Shown here: piece after piece, positions 1 to 8,985 of the stretch
How positions within the stretch are numbered: position 1 is the first letter of the stretch
Layout of the letters: every line of letters starts with the position of its first letter
Assembly (NCBI GenBank): GCA_948466395.1
Contig: CAOKAG010000011.1
Span: 1-34,566 of the forward strand
Direction: 5' to 3'
Origin: an uncultured Mycoplasmatota bacterium
GTDB taxonomy: Bacteria > Bacillota_I > Bacilli_A > RF39 > UBA660
DNA length: 34,566 nucleotides
Made by a program: the position numbers and the translations under genes
The notes under the pieces: model-generated
Told to the model about the DNA's origin: nothing
Database searches by the model: none
What the model saw: only the letters and a program-made list of their open reading frames with translations

Positions 1-52
1 CTACGTGTGTATTGGACTTTCACCAACTAGATATATGCCATGCACGGCACAC
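1..52 (-). mobile_element. Group II intron, class C-like, 5' end (partial, runs off the left edge)
   Basis: Read on the minus strand, the sequence starts GTGTGCCGTGCATGGC at position 52 and continues with a TTGGTGAAAGTCCAA block at about 34-20. From knowledge of the family, class C introns such as that of Oceanobacillus iheyensis start GTGTGCCCGGCATGGG and have a GGTGAGAGTCC block at the same distance. The intron would begin directly after an intrinsic terminator, which is the usual target of class C introns. Only about 52 nt are visible, so neither domains II-VI nor the reverse transcriptase can be checked. A start at 54 (GTGTGTG) is also possible. Confidence 0.7.
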
Positions 53-56
53 ACAG

Positions 57-81
57 AAAAAAACCAATCTTTCGATTGATT
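57..81 (-). terminator. Intrinsic terminator downstream of the C5 methyltransferase operon
   Basis: On the minus strand, AATCAATC and GATTGGTT form an 8-bp stem (one G-T pair) with a GAAA tetraloop. A T-rich tract follows and runs into the group II intron boundary. It lies about 140 nt beyond the methyltransferase stop. Confidence 0.75.
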
Positions 82-128
82 CTATATATCAAAGTTCGAA
101 TAGTTCGAACAGATTCGTCAATGGTGCG

Positions 129-160
129 TTTACTGATGGGGTTTTGCACTCGTCAGTAAA
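129..160. repeat. Inverted repeat downstream of the methyltransferase gene
   Basis: TTTACTGA (129-136) and TCAGTAAA (153-160) are perfect 8-bp arms around a 16-nt loop. There is no U-tract on the minus strand, so this is not an obvious terminator for the methyltransferase. It could stabilise the 3' end of the transcript. Nearby, AGTTCGAA occurs twice with a 10-bp period at about 93-110. Confidence 0.4.
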
Positions 161-222
161 AAAATAAGCTCATTCGTATTTAATAAATAAATTATAACGC
201 AAATGGTTATTTTATACAATGT

Positions 223-1467
223 TTAGTTTTGATAAAAATTATCATTAATAAAATTTATTTGCTTAAAAATTTCTTCTAGTACATTTACTACTATACTATT
301 ACCAGCCATCTTTATAAGTTTCGCATCTGAAAAAAATTTACCATTTTTCTTATTATTAAAGTTGTTATCTAAAAGAATTTGAAAGTCTTGTTCATCAAAC
401 CCCATTAACATAAAGCATTCTCTAGGGGTTAAGTATCTAAAATCGCATTTGCCTAATTTTTTATTTTTATATTTTATAACGCCTGAATTTGGATGTCTAT
501 CTTGTTTAGTTGTTATTGTAGGAACTAAATCAATAAAATTAGTATAATCATATAAAAGAGCATTATTTTTACAAATATCTCTTCTTGATTTTGTATCATT
601 TATTTGATTTGCATCTGCCTCATATTTATATAATGAATTCGAGTAATCAGTTCGTAAAATATCAGCTACATTTTTTGAATCTAATTTTAGTTTTGCTAAA
701 TCATTATTGTGAATAAATTCAAGAATTGTATTTTTTAAATCTTCATCATCATCAACTAAAAAACTTATCATATATACTCTAACCCGATTTTGTGGTATAC
801 CAAAATTTTTAGCATTTAATTTATAAACATAGTTAAAATATCCTAGTTTTTCCAAAGAATTTTGCCATTCTATAAAATTTGCTTCATGTTCTTTAGAAGC
901 AATGTTTCTAACATTCTCCATTAAAAGAAATCTGGGCATAATTTTATTAGCTTCTTTTCTTTCTTTTAATATTCTTTCTATTTGCCACAACATACTTGAT
1001 CTATTATTTGCATTTCTATCAATTCCTCCAGAAGATCCATGCCAAGCTCTAGCTATAGACAAATCTTGACAGGGGAATGAGTAAGTTAATATATTCATAT
1101 CATCTGGTAAATCACAACCATTAATATCAGTAACACTTATTAAATTTTTACTTCTATCAATTGCACAACAAAGTCTTCTCAAAACGTCGATGTTAAGTCT
1201 TTTTAATGCCTCTTTCGTAGCAGGCTTCTTACCATCTGTACTTAAAGTTAATGGTAAAATTTTTTCTAACAAAGCTTCTTTAGACATTTTTTCATATAAG
1301 GTAAGGTTTTGTTTTTTATTATGAATTATATCATAAGCAATTATAGCACTAATATCCCAATCGGCAGTATTTAATATATCAAAATCATAATTATACTTTT
1401 GATTTAAATTTAATAGTGCTTTGGCTTGAGCACCTATTCCACTAAATGTTTCAACCATTTTTAGCAT
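223..1467 (-). CDS. DNA (cytosine-5-)-methyltransferase
   Basis: A C5-cytosine methyltransferase of 414 residues, transferring a methyl group from S-adenosylmethionine to C5 of cytosine in a target that cannot be read from the sequence. All key motifs are present in order: FSGIGA (motif I, SAM site, near residue 8), PCQ in SFPCQDLS (motif IV, catalytic Cys, about residue 133), ENV (motif VI), QNRVRVY (motif VIII), a region of about 90 residues acting as target-recognition domain, LTPRECFMLMGF (motif IX) and AGNSIVV (motif X). The start is set at the ATG at 1467 because AAGGAG lies 9 nt upstream; a TTG at 1476 sits against that ribosome binding site and is unlikely. It is the last gene of the defence operon but is separated from AIPR by an 86-nt gap with its own promoter, fitting the need to methylate host DNA before nuclease functions appear. 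Confidence 0.93.
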   Translation of the reverse strand: MLKMVETFSGIGAQAKALLNLNQKYNYDFDILNTADWDISAIIAYDIIHNKKQNLTLYEKMSKEALLEKILPLTLSTDGKKPATKEALKRLNIDVLRRLCCAIDRSKNLISVTDINGCDLPDDMNILTYSFPCQDLSIARAWHGSSGGIDRNANNRSSMLWQIERILKERKEANKIMPRFLLMENVRNIASKEHEANFIEWQNSLEKLGYFNYVYKLNAKNFGIPQNRVRVYMISFLVDDDEDLKNTILEFIHNNDLAKLKLDSKNVADILRTDYSNSLYKYEADANQINDTKSRRDICKNNALLYDYTNFIDLVPTITTKQDRHPNSGVIKYKNKKLGKCDFRYLTPRECFMLMGFDEQDFQILLDNNFNNKKNGKFFSDAKLIKMAGNSIVVNVLEEIFKQINFINDNFYQN

Positions 1468-1493
1468 GATATACAACTCCTTACAATATATAT

Positions 1494-1528
1494 ATTATAT
1501 TTTACCAGGTTTTAAACTTTTTTACCAG
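1494..1528 (-). promoter_or_regulatory. Promoter with two direct-repeat operators upstream of the methyltransferase
   Basis: A TATAAT-like -10 lies at 1499-1494 on the minus strand. The 9-mer TTTTACCAG (plus strand) occurs at 1500-1508, touching the -10, and again at 1520-1528, over the expected -35. The period is 20 bp, about two helical turns. A related TATACCAG lies upstream of the operon's first gene (8743-8750). This layout suggests repression by one protein; the regulator is not identified. Confidence 0.45.
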
Positions 1529-1553
1529 CATCTAATAAAAAGTTTTTAAATTT

Positions 1554-3662
1554 TTAATTTTTAGACAAACCTTCTTCTAATAATTTTTCTCTTATTTCCA
1601 AAATAATACTTGATTGTTTAGTAGAAGGAATTCTGTTATTTTTGGTAATATTTGCAGCTATTTTTAGCAAATCCTCTTCCATTGGGGTTAATAATTTATT
1701 TGCTAAACCGAAATCTAATGCATTTTTCCAATAATCTTCTCCTAAAGTTATTACTTCTATTTCAGAATTTAATTGATTAATTACTTTTCTTTCTTTTTTT
1801 GCATTTGCTTCATCAGACTTTTCATCAAATACATCTACCAAACTACTTATAAATTCATCTAACAAAGTGAAATTTTCATTTTTTGCTCGTTCCCAACAAG
1901 TCTCCTTTTTACACCATTCAGTTACATTTAATGTTAATCTATCATCTCTATTTATAAAATCAAAAGTTTCTCTTGTAGTGATTAGTAATTGTTTTTCTAA
2001 AGCATCATTAATCTTTTGATTATTCCAAATATATTTAAAATCTATCGTTTTATTTAAATCTCTTTTTTTTATTTCGTTGAAAATTATAGAAATTGAATAC
2101 GTAACTATATTTGCACGATAAGCATGTATTTCTTTGTACCATTGCTGATTAGTCACTAATGATTCTGTTGATTTGAATATAATTGCTAGTGAAATTACTT
2201 TTTTAAAATAATATTCGTTGAAAATAGTATTATTTGACTCCCAAGTTTTTGATATTTTTTCAGCAAAATATCTCATATTAGCTTGCGATCCTCTACTTAC
2301 AATGTAAGGAACACATTCATAAGTATTTATATACTTTGCAACATCTACTTTTTTTAATAATTGATTTTTAGGATTTTTAAGTTGAAACTTCTTTTTTTCA
2401 GCTAAAGTTAATTTCATTTGCTCTTGAACATATTGACCTCTTGCTCGTTCATAAAACCACACTGTTTGATATTGGTTGCCATTTACCGTTGGTGCGTATA
2501 TTTTTCTCGAATACTCTTCCAAACGAATGTGATATGGATGATTGGAGAAAAAATCTGCTTCATCTACTTTGTTTTGACTATTAGCACATCTTGATATTAT
2601 TGGAATCATTTCTTTTGCTTTTTCATTGTCTACAACGGATAGTTTCATAGGTACATATATATTTTTTAAATTAACTTTATCTTGCAATTGTGCATTGGCA
2701 ATAGATGCCGTTGTTTGTCCTCCATTGATAATTTGTAAGTCTTTGATGTTTTTTATAAATAAGCCATTATTATTTTCTATTAAGACTTCAGTAGCTGTAG
2801 CTGCAATTCCATTATTATAAGCAAAAAACATTTCTGGCTCATTTAGTATAGTACTTCTAATTCCTTTGTTAACTTTTCCTTTTACGCTTAAAAAAGATCT
2901 TACATTTCCTTCTAATAATCTTGAACCATATTCAAGATATAATTGTGCCAAAACATCTCCTGGAATTACTGCTAAATAGGAAGAATAATTTTCATTTTCA
3001 GTAGCTTTCACACATGATAATCCTTTATCTAACATTTGCGAAAAATCAATTTCAATGCTCTCTTTTCCTAAACTAGATGTATAAATACTATAAAGTCTTG
3101 AAATATCCCAAACATTTAATTCTACAGGTTTATTGGCTAAATTTTCCTTTTTTATATTTTTAACTCTTGTACTTAATTGTTTATTTGTTATAATATAAAA
3201 TCTAAATTTTACTATATTTTGAATTCTATTTTCAATTTCTTTTGCAAAAGCATATCCATAACTACTTTCTTCAAAACCTTTAGATGTGATATAACCATTG
3301 ATACTTGCTTCAACTAAATATCTCATATTATCGTATAATTTATTTATTTCAGTAGCTGTTAGTGTAGCAATTTCTGGAGAATCATTAAAATTACTTAATA
3401 AAATTACACACGATTTATCAAATGGATCAAAATAATAACCATCCATCATGATTTTTCTATTTCTTTCGCCAATTCCTTCGAAATAACCTTGTTCAAAGTC
3501 ATCAAACTCTTCTGCTTCAATTAAAATGTTTACAACATGATTCACAAATTCATCATGAATATCACTTAAATTATAATTTGCAGATATTTTTAAATCTTCT
3601 AAAATTTCATTACTAAATTCTTTTAAATCCACTCTAATCACCGTCAACTTTAAATGTTTCAA
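1554..3662 (-). CDS. AIPR-family (abortive infection phage resistance) protein
   Basis: About 700 residues. The central part (about residues 240-400) carries the AIPR-family (PF10592) hallmarks: FLSVKGKVNKGI, a Phe-rich stretch leading to YNNGIAATA, QIINGGQTTASIANAQ and CANSQNKVDEADFFS. AIPR proteins are found in phage-defence islands; their biochemical role is poorly known and a nuclease or effector function is inference. The open frame overlaps the preceding PD-(D/E)XK gene by 29 nt and starts with TTG at 3662. In-frame GTG codons at 3641 and 3632 are alternatives, the latter with GGTGAT upstream, so the start is uncertain by about 10 residues. No start has a strong ribosome binding site, which suggests coupling to the upstream gene. 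It is the fourth of five genes of the defence operon. Confidence 0.85.
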   Translation of the reverse strand: MKHLKLTVIRVDLKEFSNEILEDLKISANYNLSDIHDEFVNHVVNILIEAEEFDDFEQGYFEGIGERNRKIMMDGYYFDPFDKSCVILLSNFNDSPEIATLTATEINKLYDNMRYLVEASINGYITSKGFEESSYGYAFAKEIENRIQNIVKFRFYIITNKQLSTRVKNIKKENLANKPVELNVWDISRLYSIYTSSLGKESIEIDFSQMLDKGLSCVKATENENYSSYLAVIPGDVLAQLYLEYGSRLLEGNVRSFLSVKGKVNKGIRSTILNEPEMFFAYNNGIAATATEVLIENNNGLFIKNIKDLQIINGGQTTASIANAQLQDKVNLKNIYVPMKLSVVDNEKAKEMIPIISRCANSQNKVDEADFFSNHPYHIRLEEYSRKIYAPTVNGNQYQTVWFYERARGQYVQEQMKLTLAEKKKFQLKNPKNQLLKKVDVAKYINTYECVPYIVSRGSQANMRYFAEKISKTWESNNTIFNEYYFKKVISLAIIFKSTESLVTNQQWYKEIHAYRANIVTYSISIIFNEIKKRDLNKTIDFKYIWNNQKINDALEKQLLITTRETFDFINRDDRLTLNVTEWCKKETCWERAKNENFTLLDEFISSLVDVFDEKSDEANAKKERKVINQLNSEIEVITLGEDYWKNALDFGLANKLLTPMEEDLLKIAANITKNNRIPSTKQSSIILEIREKLLEEGLSKN

Positions 3663-4557
3663 GACTTTCTAATAATAATTCATAATTTGTTTTTATAATT
3701 CCAATTGGTAACATATCTTTTTTAATTCTTGGAAATCTATTGTTCACTATATAATGATTCTCATTTTTTAATGAATAAACATATTGATCATAATCCTTCT
3801 CGTATTTGTATTTAGCTTGAGCTAATTTTATATCAAATAATGGCTGCAAATTTTGAGGAAGTTCTTTTTTTATTTCTTTAATATAACTATTTAAAGTAAT
3901 GCTATCAGAGACCTCTACATTACTACGTTCTAAAAATAATACTACCAATTCACCATCAACATTTGAATCTAATTGTTCAATAGAACTGATTTTTACAGCA
4001 ATCCCATTTTGATTAATAGTTTTTATTTCATACCAAGTATCATTTATTTCAAAATCTTTATGTGCTAAAGTTGGTCCCATCCATGCATTTAAAGATTTTT
4101 CATATCCATATTTTTTGAACATAATATTCTTCAAAAATATTAGTTCACCCAATAATCCTTTAACTTCTAACTCGTTTAATATTGTATTTAATTGATTTTT
4201 AAATAGTAAAATCCAGTCCTTCCATCTTTGAATAGTAAAATGAATAATATCTTTAGGTAAAATTAGTTCAGAACTTTCAATTATATCTGCACAAAATCTA
4301 TAAAATAAATCACTCATTTCTTCTTCTAATAAATCAAATGAAATAGTAATCTTGTTATCTTCTCTTTGATAAATATTAACTCGTATCATTCTGCTTGATT
4401 CAATTTCTTCTATATTGCCATTTGCAATAATACTCAGCGATTTTTTATTTTCCTCATTTAATCCCAAATAAATATTAAATGGATGCGTTGAATTAATTCT
4501 CTGATAAGAATCTGATATGCAACATGTATTAAATTTTTCTTTTATTTCATCATACAT
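3634..4557 (-). CDS. PD-(D/E)XK nuclease-like protein (DUF4420-type)
   Basis: A 307-residue protein. A GLLGELIFLKNIM helix (about residues 138-150) is followed by NAWMGPTLAHKDFEIND and TWYEIKTI (about residues 156-184). The Asp of KDFEI and the E-I-K of YEIKT match a PD-(D/E)XK metal-binding core, and the W-x-GP...DF layout fits the DUF4420 family (PF14390). It is therefore the probable DNA-cleaving component of the system, although catalysis is inferred from the motif only. Its ATG overlaps the Z1 gene's stop by one base (TAATG), a sign of translational coupling, and its 3' end overlaps the AIPR frame. Confidence 0.78.
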   Translation of the reverse strand: MYDEIKEKFNTCCISDSYQRINSTHPFNIYLGLNEENKKSLSIIANGNIEEIESSRMIRVNIYQREDNKITISFDLLEEEMSDLFYRFCADIIESSELILPKDIIHFTIQRWKDWILLFKNQLNTILNELEVKGLLGELIFLKNIMFKKYGYEKSLNAWMGPTLAHKDFEINDTWYEIKTINQNGIAVKISSIEQLDSNVDGELVVLFLERSNVEVSDSITLNSYIKEIKKELPQNLQPLFDIKLAQAKYKYEKDYDQYVYSLKNENHYIVNNRFPRIKKDMLPIGIIKTNYELLLESLETFKVDGD

Positions 4558-7241
4558 TATTCTTCACCATCTTCAACATCGATTTGCCCTAAAGCAGAAA
4601 ATATTTTATTTATTTTATAAGTTGCATATTTAGTTTTTTCATCTTGCAATTCAGGTATTCCTATTTCTAATCCTACCAATGGAGTACTAATATTCGTAGG
4701 ATAATCAGGATTTATATTAAGTTCAATTAAATAAATTAGCAATAGAGGATTTCTTTTTATTTGCTGTATAAAATACGATTTATCACTTACAGTTTTTGCA
4801 CCCTCATGATACTTAAAATATTCATTTTTAGCAAACTCGATTTGTTCTTTTAATAAACCAAATTTTGTATCACCAAGACTTCCTAACCTTATTTTTGATT
4901 TACTAATTCTAATAAGTTCTTGTGAACTATTGACAATATCGTAACTTCTTTGACTATATTGTATTTTTATATCATCAAATAGTGTGTTATTATCACTACC
5001 ATCCCCACTCGGAAAGGCAATATCCCAATAATCCAATTCACTTCCTGCATAGTTTTCAATAAATTTTGCAATTGCTTCTCCATCAAAATGAGAATTCGCA
5101 TATGGAAAATCACATTTTTTCAAGAAATCAATCACATACTTCTTCTCAATTTGAAAATAACCGTATTTATTAGTTGCTAAATCTTTAGTTGGATATTTAT
5201 TTTGACTTTTTAACTCTTGAATTAATATTTTTACATTGTCATAATTTAGGTTGTTTTTATTTTGATTATTGAAAATATAAGGGGTTTCAACTACTTCACC
5301 ACTCAAAGAAATATTTTGTTTTATTTCTTTGGAAGTTCTCATTTTGTTTCTAGCAGTAACCAATAAAGTATCTATGTCACTTCTAACTCGAAAACCAAAA
5401 TCAAGTGGAGTAAGTCCTAAATCTCGCATTCTTCGAACATCTCTTCTTAGTTCATCAGTAGCTTCACTTATATATTCATACCAATTTATATTTTCTTCAC
5501 TCATCCAAATTCTACATAAATCTTCATAGTTTGTCCTATACCCAAACCATCGTCCCATTTGCATTAATGTATCATACATTTTTGAATTTCTATAGAAGTA
5601 ACTTACAACTAAACCTTCCAATGTTAAACCACGAGATAAACTTAATCCACCAACAGCTATAATTCTTAAACCATTTTCTTCATTTTCTTCATAGTTTAAT
5701 GTACCAGAATTATTTCTGTTTACAATAGTCACTTGTACACTAACAATCGATTCGTATAATTGTTTTTGTATCGTTTCCCACTTAAATCCTACATTAGAAT
5801 ATTCTATATCAAAAGTATTTTTTAAAGTCTCTATATTTTTATTACATAATGCCTCTGTTGGTTGTAAACTTCCAAATGTTTTAACAGAACTCTGTATATC
5901 TTTTAAATAATTATTTATCAAATCATAAATCTGACCTTGACAATTATTAAATCTACTTATATTTACTAACATGGAACGATGAGTAGTAATATCACCGCGC
6001 AAATCTCTAATAACATTTGCTAAAAGAAAAGTATTTATTGCATTGCATAAGCTTGGAGAAAGTTCTGAAAATACCATTTCCTTTTTATGATCAAGTGGAT
6101 AATAGATTTCTCCATCATTTATTATTTTTAACATACTCCTATGTTTTGCACTTTCTGGAAATATATTTCTAGCGCCGATATAATTTGAAGGAGGATTTAA
6201 AGTATAAATATAATTTTTAGGAAATAAATCTTCGTTTGCCATTTCCTCATTTGTTTCTGGATCAATAAAAATATTAGCGAATGGAGTAGCGGTAAATCCA
6301 ACATAACTAGCCCTATTAAACATACTTAACATTTCCCTTATCAAAGCATTAGTTTTAGTAGGATCTCTATCTTCTGAATTCGTATTTATTGAAGCATTAT
6401 CTGATTCATCATCAATCATTAATAAAGATTTATCAATTTTATTATTACCATTTGTATTCAGCCTTTTGAACCAGTCATTTAATTTATTTAAGGCATTCAC
6501 ATTCTTTTTTATAACAAATATTGCAGGATCATTTAAAGAATCTAATGGTAATCCTAAATTATTAGCTTGTTGTGCTTTAAAATCAGATATTTTAGTAGTA
6601 AATGAAACTGCTTTTAGACTTTTATCATATTTACCAACACCAACTTCAACATCTTTTTGTTTCATCATAAAATTACTATCTCTGCCCGTAAATGCCTCAT
6701 CAATTCTTTTTTGGGTTTGCCTTCTTAATCTTTCAATCGTACCTGTTAACAAAACAATTACTTTATATCCTGCATCAGCGGCTTTGCAAATTAATCCACT
6801 ATAATTTGCTGTTTTCCCAGATTGTACATCTCCGATAATTAAACCTCTTCTTTGGAAATTTAATTGATAGGGATCTCCTAGTAAGTCAGTTAATTCATCA
6901 CTAACTAGATCCATTGTATTTACCGTTGGAACTGAAAATCCCTTATCATTTAATAAGTATGTTCTGTATCTTTCCCAGTAACTCATACTTAATTCTTTTT
7001 TTCTATTCATAAACCAAGGTTTATATGGTAAAATTATTCCAATACCTTTATCTAAAGTAATTAAATATTCAGCATGAATTTCTTTTCTAATTAGCGATAT
7101 ATCACTTTCAGTAATATCTTTAAATAATGGACTCAATCTTAATTCTCGAATTATTCTATCTATTTCTTTTTCATCATAAACTTCATTACTTGCTAAATAA
7201 CTTTTAATCATATTTTTAAAATTAGAAATTTGTTTGTTCAT
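4557..7241 (-). CDS. Z1-domain superfamily-2 ATPase/helicase-like protein
   Basis: An 894-residue ATPase of the Z1 family (PF10593). Walker A is GDVQSGKT at residues 137-144, the Walker B/DEAD-like box is IDDESD at 276-281, and motif III is FTATPFAN at 316-323. The Z1 signature follows near residue 535 as GGLSLSRGLTLEGL, with QMGRWFGYR as the motif VI arginine region. Z1 proteins occur with MORC-type ATPases and DNA methyltransferases in restriction-like operons described computationally by Iyer, Abhiman and Aravind (2008). The likely role is ATP-driven movement or remodelling on DNA coupled to the nuclease partner. The ATG follows the ATPase stop with no gap, and GAGGTGG within the end of the upstream gene serves as ribosome binding site. 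Confidence 0.92.
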   Translation of the reverse strand: MNKQISNFKNMIKSYLASNEVYDEKEIDRIIRELRLSPLFKDITESDISLIRKEIHAEYLITLDKGIGIILPYKPWFMNRKKELSMSYWERYRTYLLNDKGFSVPTVNTMDLVSDELTDLLGDPYQLNFQRRGLIIGDVQSGKTANYSGLICKAADAGYKVIVLLTGTIERLRRQTQKRIDEAFTGRDSNFMMKQKDVEVGVGKYDKSLKAVSFTTKISDFKAQQANNLGLPLDSLNDPAIFVIKKNVNALNKLNDWFKRLNTNGNNKIDKSLLMIDDESDNASINTNSEDRDPTKTNALIREMLSMFNRASYVGFTATPFANIFIDPETNEEMANEDLFPKNYIYTLNPPSNYIGARNIFPESAKHRSMLKIINDGEIYYPLDHKKEMVFSELSPSLCNAINTFLLANVIRDLRGDITTHRSMLVNISRFNNCQGQIYDLINNYLKDIQSSVKTFGSLQPTEALCNKNIETLKNTFDIEYSNVGFKWETIQKQLYESIVSVQVTIVNRNNSGTLNYEENEENGLRIIAVGGLSLSRGLTLEGLVVSYFYRNSKMYDTLMQMGRWFGYRTNYEDLCRIWMSEENINWYEYISEATDELRRDVRRMRDLGLTPLDFGFRVRSDIDTLLVTARNKMRTSKEIKQNISLSGEVVETPYIFNNQNKNNLNYDNVKILIQELKSQNKYPTKDLATNKYGYFQIEKKYVIDFLKKCDFPYANSHFDGEAIAKFIENYAGSELDYWDIAFPSGDGSDNNTLFDDIKIQYSQRSYDIVNSSQELIRISKSKIRLGSLGDTKFGLLKEQIEFAKNEYFKYHEGAKTVSDKSYFIQQIKRNPLLLIYLIELNINPDYPTNISTPLVGLEIGIPELQDEKTKYATYKINKIFSALGQIDVEDGEE

Positions 7242-8687
7242 TTATACCACCTCATATTCAAACATTTCTTTTAGCTTTTCATATTTACAATAGGGTTCAG
7301 TTTTTAATAACTCTTTTAGCACAATTTGCGAATCTAATCCATGCTCTTCACAAAATTTCAACTGAATTTTAATTTCATTAAAAAGATTGTCTATATCTTC
7401 TTTTGTATCTAAATTAATATCTCCCTTTGCTCCATCTAAATATATTGAATGTATAGGAAAATAATTTTCAATATTTTCAATAATTACTGATAATAATTTT
7501 AATTGTTTGTCATTTAAACTTGTTTCAAGCATTTTTAATTGAGGCATTTCGCGGTTTATTTTATATTCATAACAATTGTCTCTCATTTCTATTCTATCCC
7601 AAATATAATTCACATTATTATTTATTTTTCTTCCTCTATACTCATGAACATTTTTACTTTTAATAACAGAACCTACAATAGCACTGTATAAATTTTGTTT
7701 TATTAAATCTGGTAAATTAACAGAGCTTTTTTTTATATCAATTCCCCACATATAATCTAAAGAGCTAGGAATATCGACTTGTATTCTAGCTAATTTTCCT
7801 AATTCTTCTTTCCTAGCTAACCTAAACCATGTTCCATGGATTATTAATCTTTTATTTCTATAAATGTAAAAACCTTGATTATTTTTTAAATCATCTTTTC
7901 CCCCAACTTTTTTTATGTCTTCAGGAGTCAACTTATTGAAAAATGGTAAAATATATGGTTGTAATGTAATAGTAGATTTATCAATAGTAAATGATTGTTC
8001 TCTCATAATTTGAGTAGCTTTATGATTAGTTAAAAAAGGATCAACAGGTTCAATTTTTTTATTATTAACATAAATACTAACTTTATCCTCTAAAAATCTA
8101 TGAAAAACTAATGCTAAATGATCCATTGTTGTAGACATATAATTAGTAATTGTATTTTCTAAATTGCTAGTTGAGGATGATATTCTATCAAAATTTTGTA
8201 ATAAAACATAAGTTCCAGAATCAACATTATTAAATAAATTTATCATAGGTAATTTGTTTATTTCTTCTTTAATATATTCGACTATAACCCAACCTTTTTT
8301 TTCATATACTAAATCTATATCCCATGAAAAACAAGATATTTTTTCATTTTTTTTACTAGCAACCACTAATTTTCTACACTGAGATAACGAAGCAGATTTA
8401 AGTCCTAATCCAAAGCGTCCTAAATCAACATCATTTCTCTCATCAATCGGATTTTTACTACCATATCTTAATGCTTCTTCTAATTCTTTTTCATCCATGC
8501 CACACCCATTATCAAATATAATTAATTTTGGGTTTGATCCAGGAGTTAAAAATATATCTATTTTTTTTGCATTTGCACTAATACTATTATCTACTAAATC
8601 TGCTATTGCTGTTTCAAAAGAATAACCTATAGATCTCATCGATTCAATTAGTTGAGGAGCAAATGGAATACTTTCTTTTTCTATCAT
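7242..8687 (-). CDS. MORC/MutL-type GHKL ATPase of a restriction-like system
   Basis: A 481-residue protein with a Bergerat-fold ATP site. Motif I is DLVDNSISANA near residue 30, motif II is FDNGCGMDEKE near 60, and motif III is GRFGLGLKSASLS near 95. This spacing is typical of HSP90/MutL/MORC ATPases, and neighbours with Z1 and C5-methyltransferase domains are the ones in which bacterial MORC homologues were described. It probably forms an ATP-dependent clamp or switch controlling the nuclease. The start is the ATG at 8687, with AAGGAG 8 nt upstream; a GTG at 8696 overlaps that site and is unlikely. It is the first gene of the defence operon, and the next gene begins directly after its stop. 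Confidence 0.9.
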   Translation of the reverse strand: MIEKESIPFAPQLIESMRSIGYSFETAIADLVDNSISANAKKIDIFLTPGSNPKLIIFDNGCGMDEKELEEALRYGSKNPIDERNDVDLGRFGLGLKSASLSQCRKLVVASKKNEKISCFSWDIDLVYEKKGWVIVEYIKEEINKLPMINLFNNVDSGTYVLLQNFDRISSSTSNLENTITNYMSTTMDHLALVFHRFLEDKVSIYVNNKKIEPVDPFLTNHKATQIMREQSFTIDKSTITLQPYILPFFNKLTPEDIKKVGGKDDLKNNQGFYIYRNKRLIIHGTWFRLARKEELGKLARIQVDIPSSLDYMWGIDIKKSSVNLPDLIKQNLYSAIVGSVIKSKNVHEYRGRKINNNVNYIWDRIEMRDNCYEYKINREMPQLKMLETSLNDKQLKLLSVIIENIENYFPIHSIYLDGAKGDINLDTKEDIDNLFNEIKIQLKFCEEHGLDSQIVLKELLKTEPYCKYEKLKEMFEYEVV

Positions 8688-8710
8688 AGTTAACACTCCT
8701 TCGCAACCTA

Positions 8711-8750
8711 ATTATATCAAATAATTGTAAATATATATAGGTTATACCAG
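8711..8750 (-). promoter_or_regulatory. Probable promoter of the defence operon
   Basis: On the minus strand there is an extended -10, TGATATAAT (hexamer at 8716-8711). No clear -35 is seen. TATACCAG at 8743-8750 resembles the TTTTACCAG repeats in front of the methyltransferase, suggesting shared control of the nuclease and methylase ends of the operon. Confidence 0.45.
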
Positions 8751-8794
8751 TAAATATATTATTTAAATTTTAACAACAGGATATGAGAAAACAC

Positions 8795-8845
8795 CACGAA
8801 ATCTTAGAAGCCTTATAAATAAAGGCTTTCTAATGATTTTCCGTG
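8795..8845. repeat. Long imperfect inverted repeat
   Basis: Arms at 8795-8814 (CACGAAATCTTAGAAGCCTT) and 8822-8845 pair over about 20 bp with small bulges around a short AT-rich loop. It lies beyond the last gene of the recombinase operon and before the defence operon. A short T-tract on the minus strand (GTGTTTTC) makes a terminator for the recombinase operon possible. A recombination site is an alternative. Confidence 0.45.
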
Positions 8846-8856
8846 CACCAATACCT

Positions 8857-8874
8857 ATTTCGCACTTGCGAAAT
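8857..8874. repeat. 18-bp palindrome
   Basis: ATTTCGCA-CT-TGCGAAAT is a perfect 8-bp inverted repeat with a 2-nt centre, directly beside the longer hairpin. Its function is unknown. Confidence 0.45.
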
Positions 8875-8894
8875 GTATGTACAAGTTTAACTTT

Positions 8895-8961
8895 TTGTAT
8901 ATACAAATACCTTTTTTCTAACCTAAATTCCTTATTTTAAAAGAAAAACTTGTATATACAA
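8895..8961. repeat. Two identical 12-bp palindromes (TTGTATATACAA)
   Basis: TTGTATATACAA occurs at 8895-8906 and again at 8950-8961, with a partial copy (TATGTACAAG) at about 8876-8885. Identical palindromes in a gene-free stretch suggest binding sites for a dimeric regulator. They lie just past the 3' end of the 77-residue gene and about 210-270 nt upstream of the defence operon. Confidence 0.45.
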
Positions 8962-8985
8962 TTGTAAATACAACCTATTTTTTAT

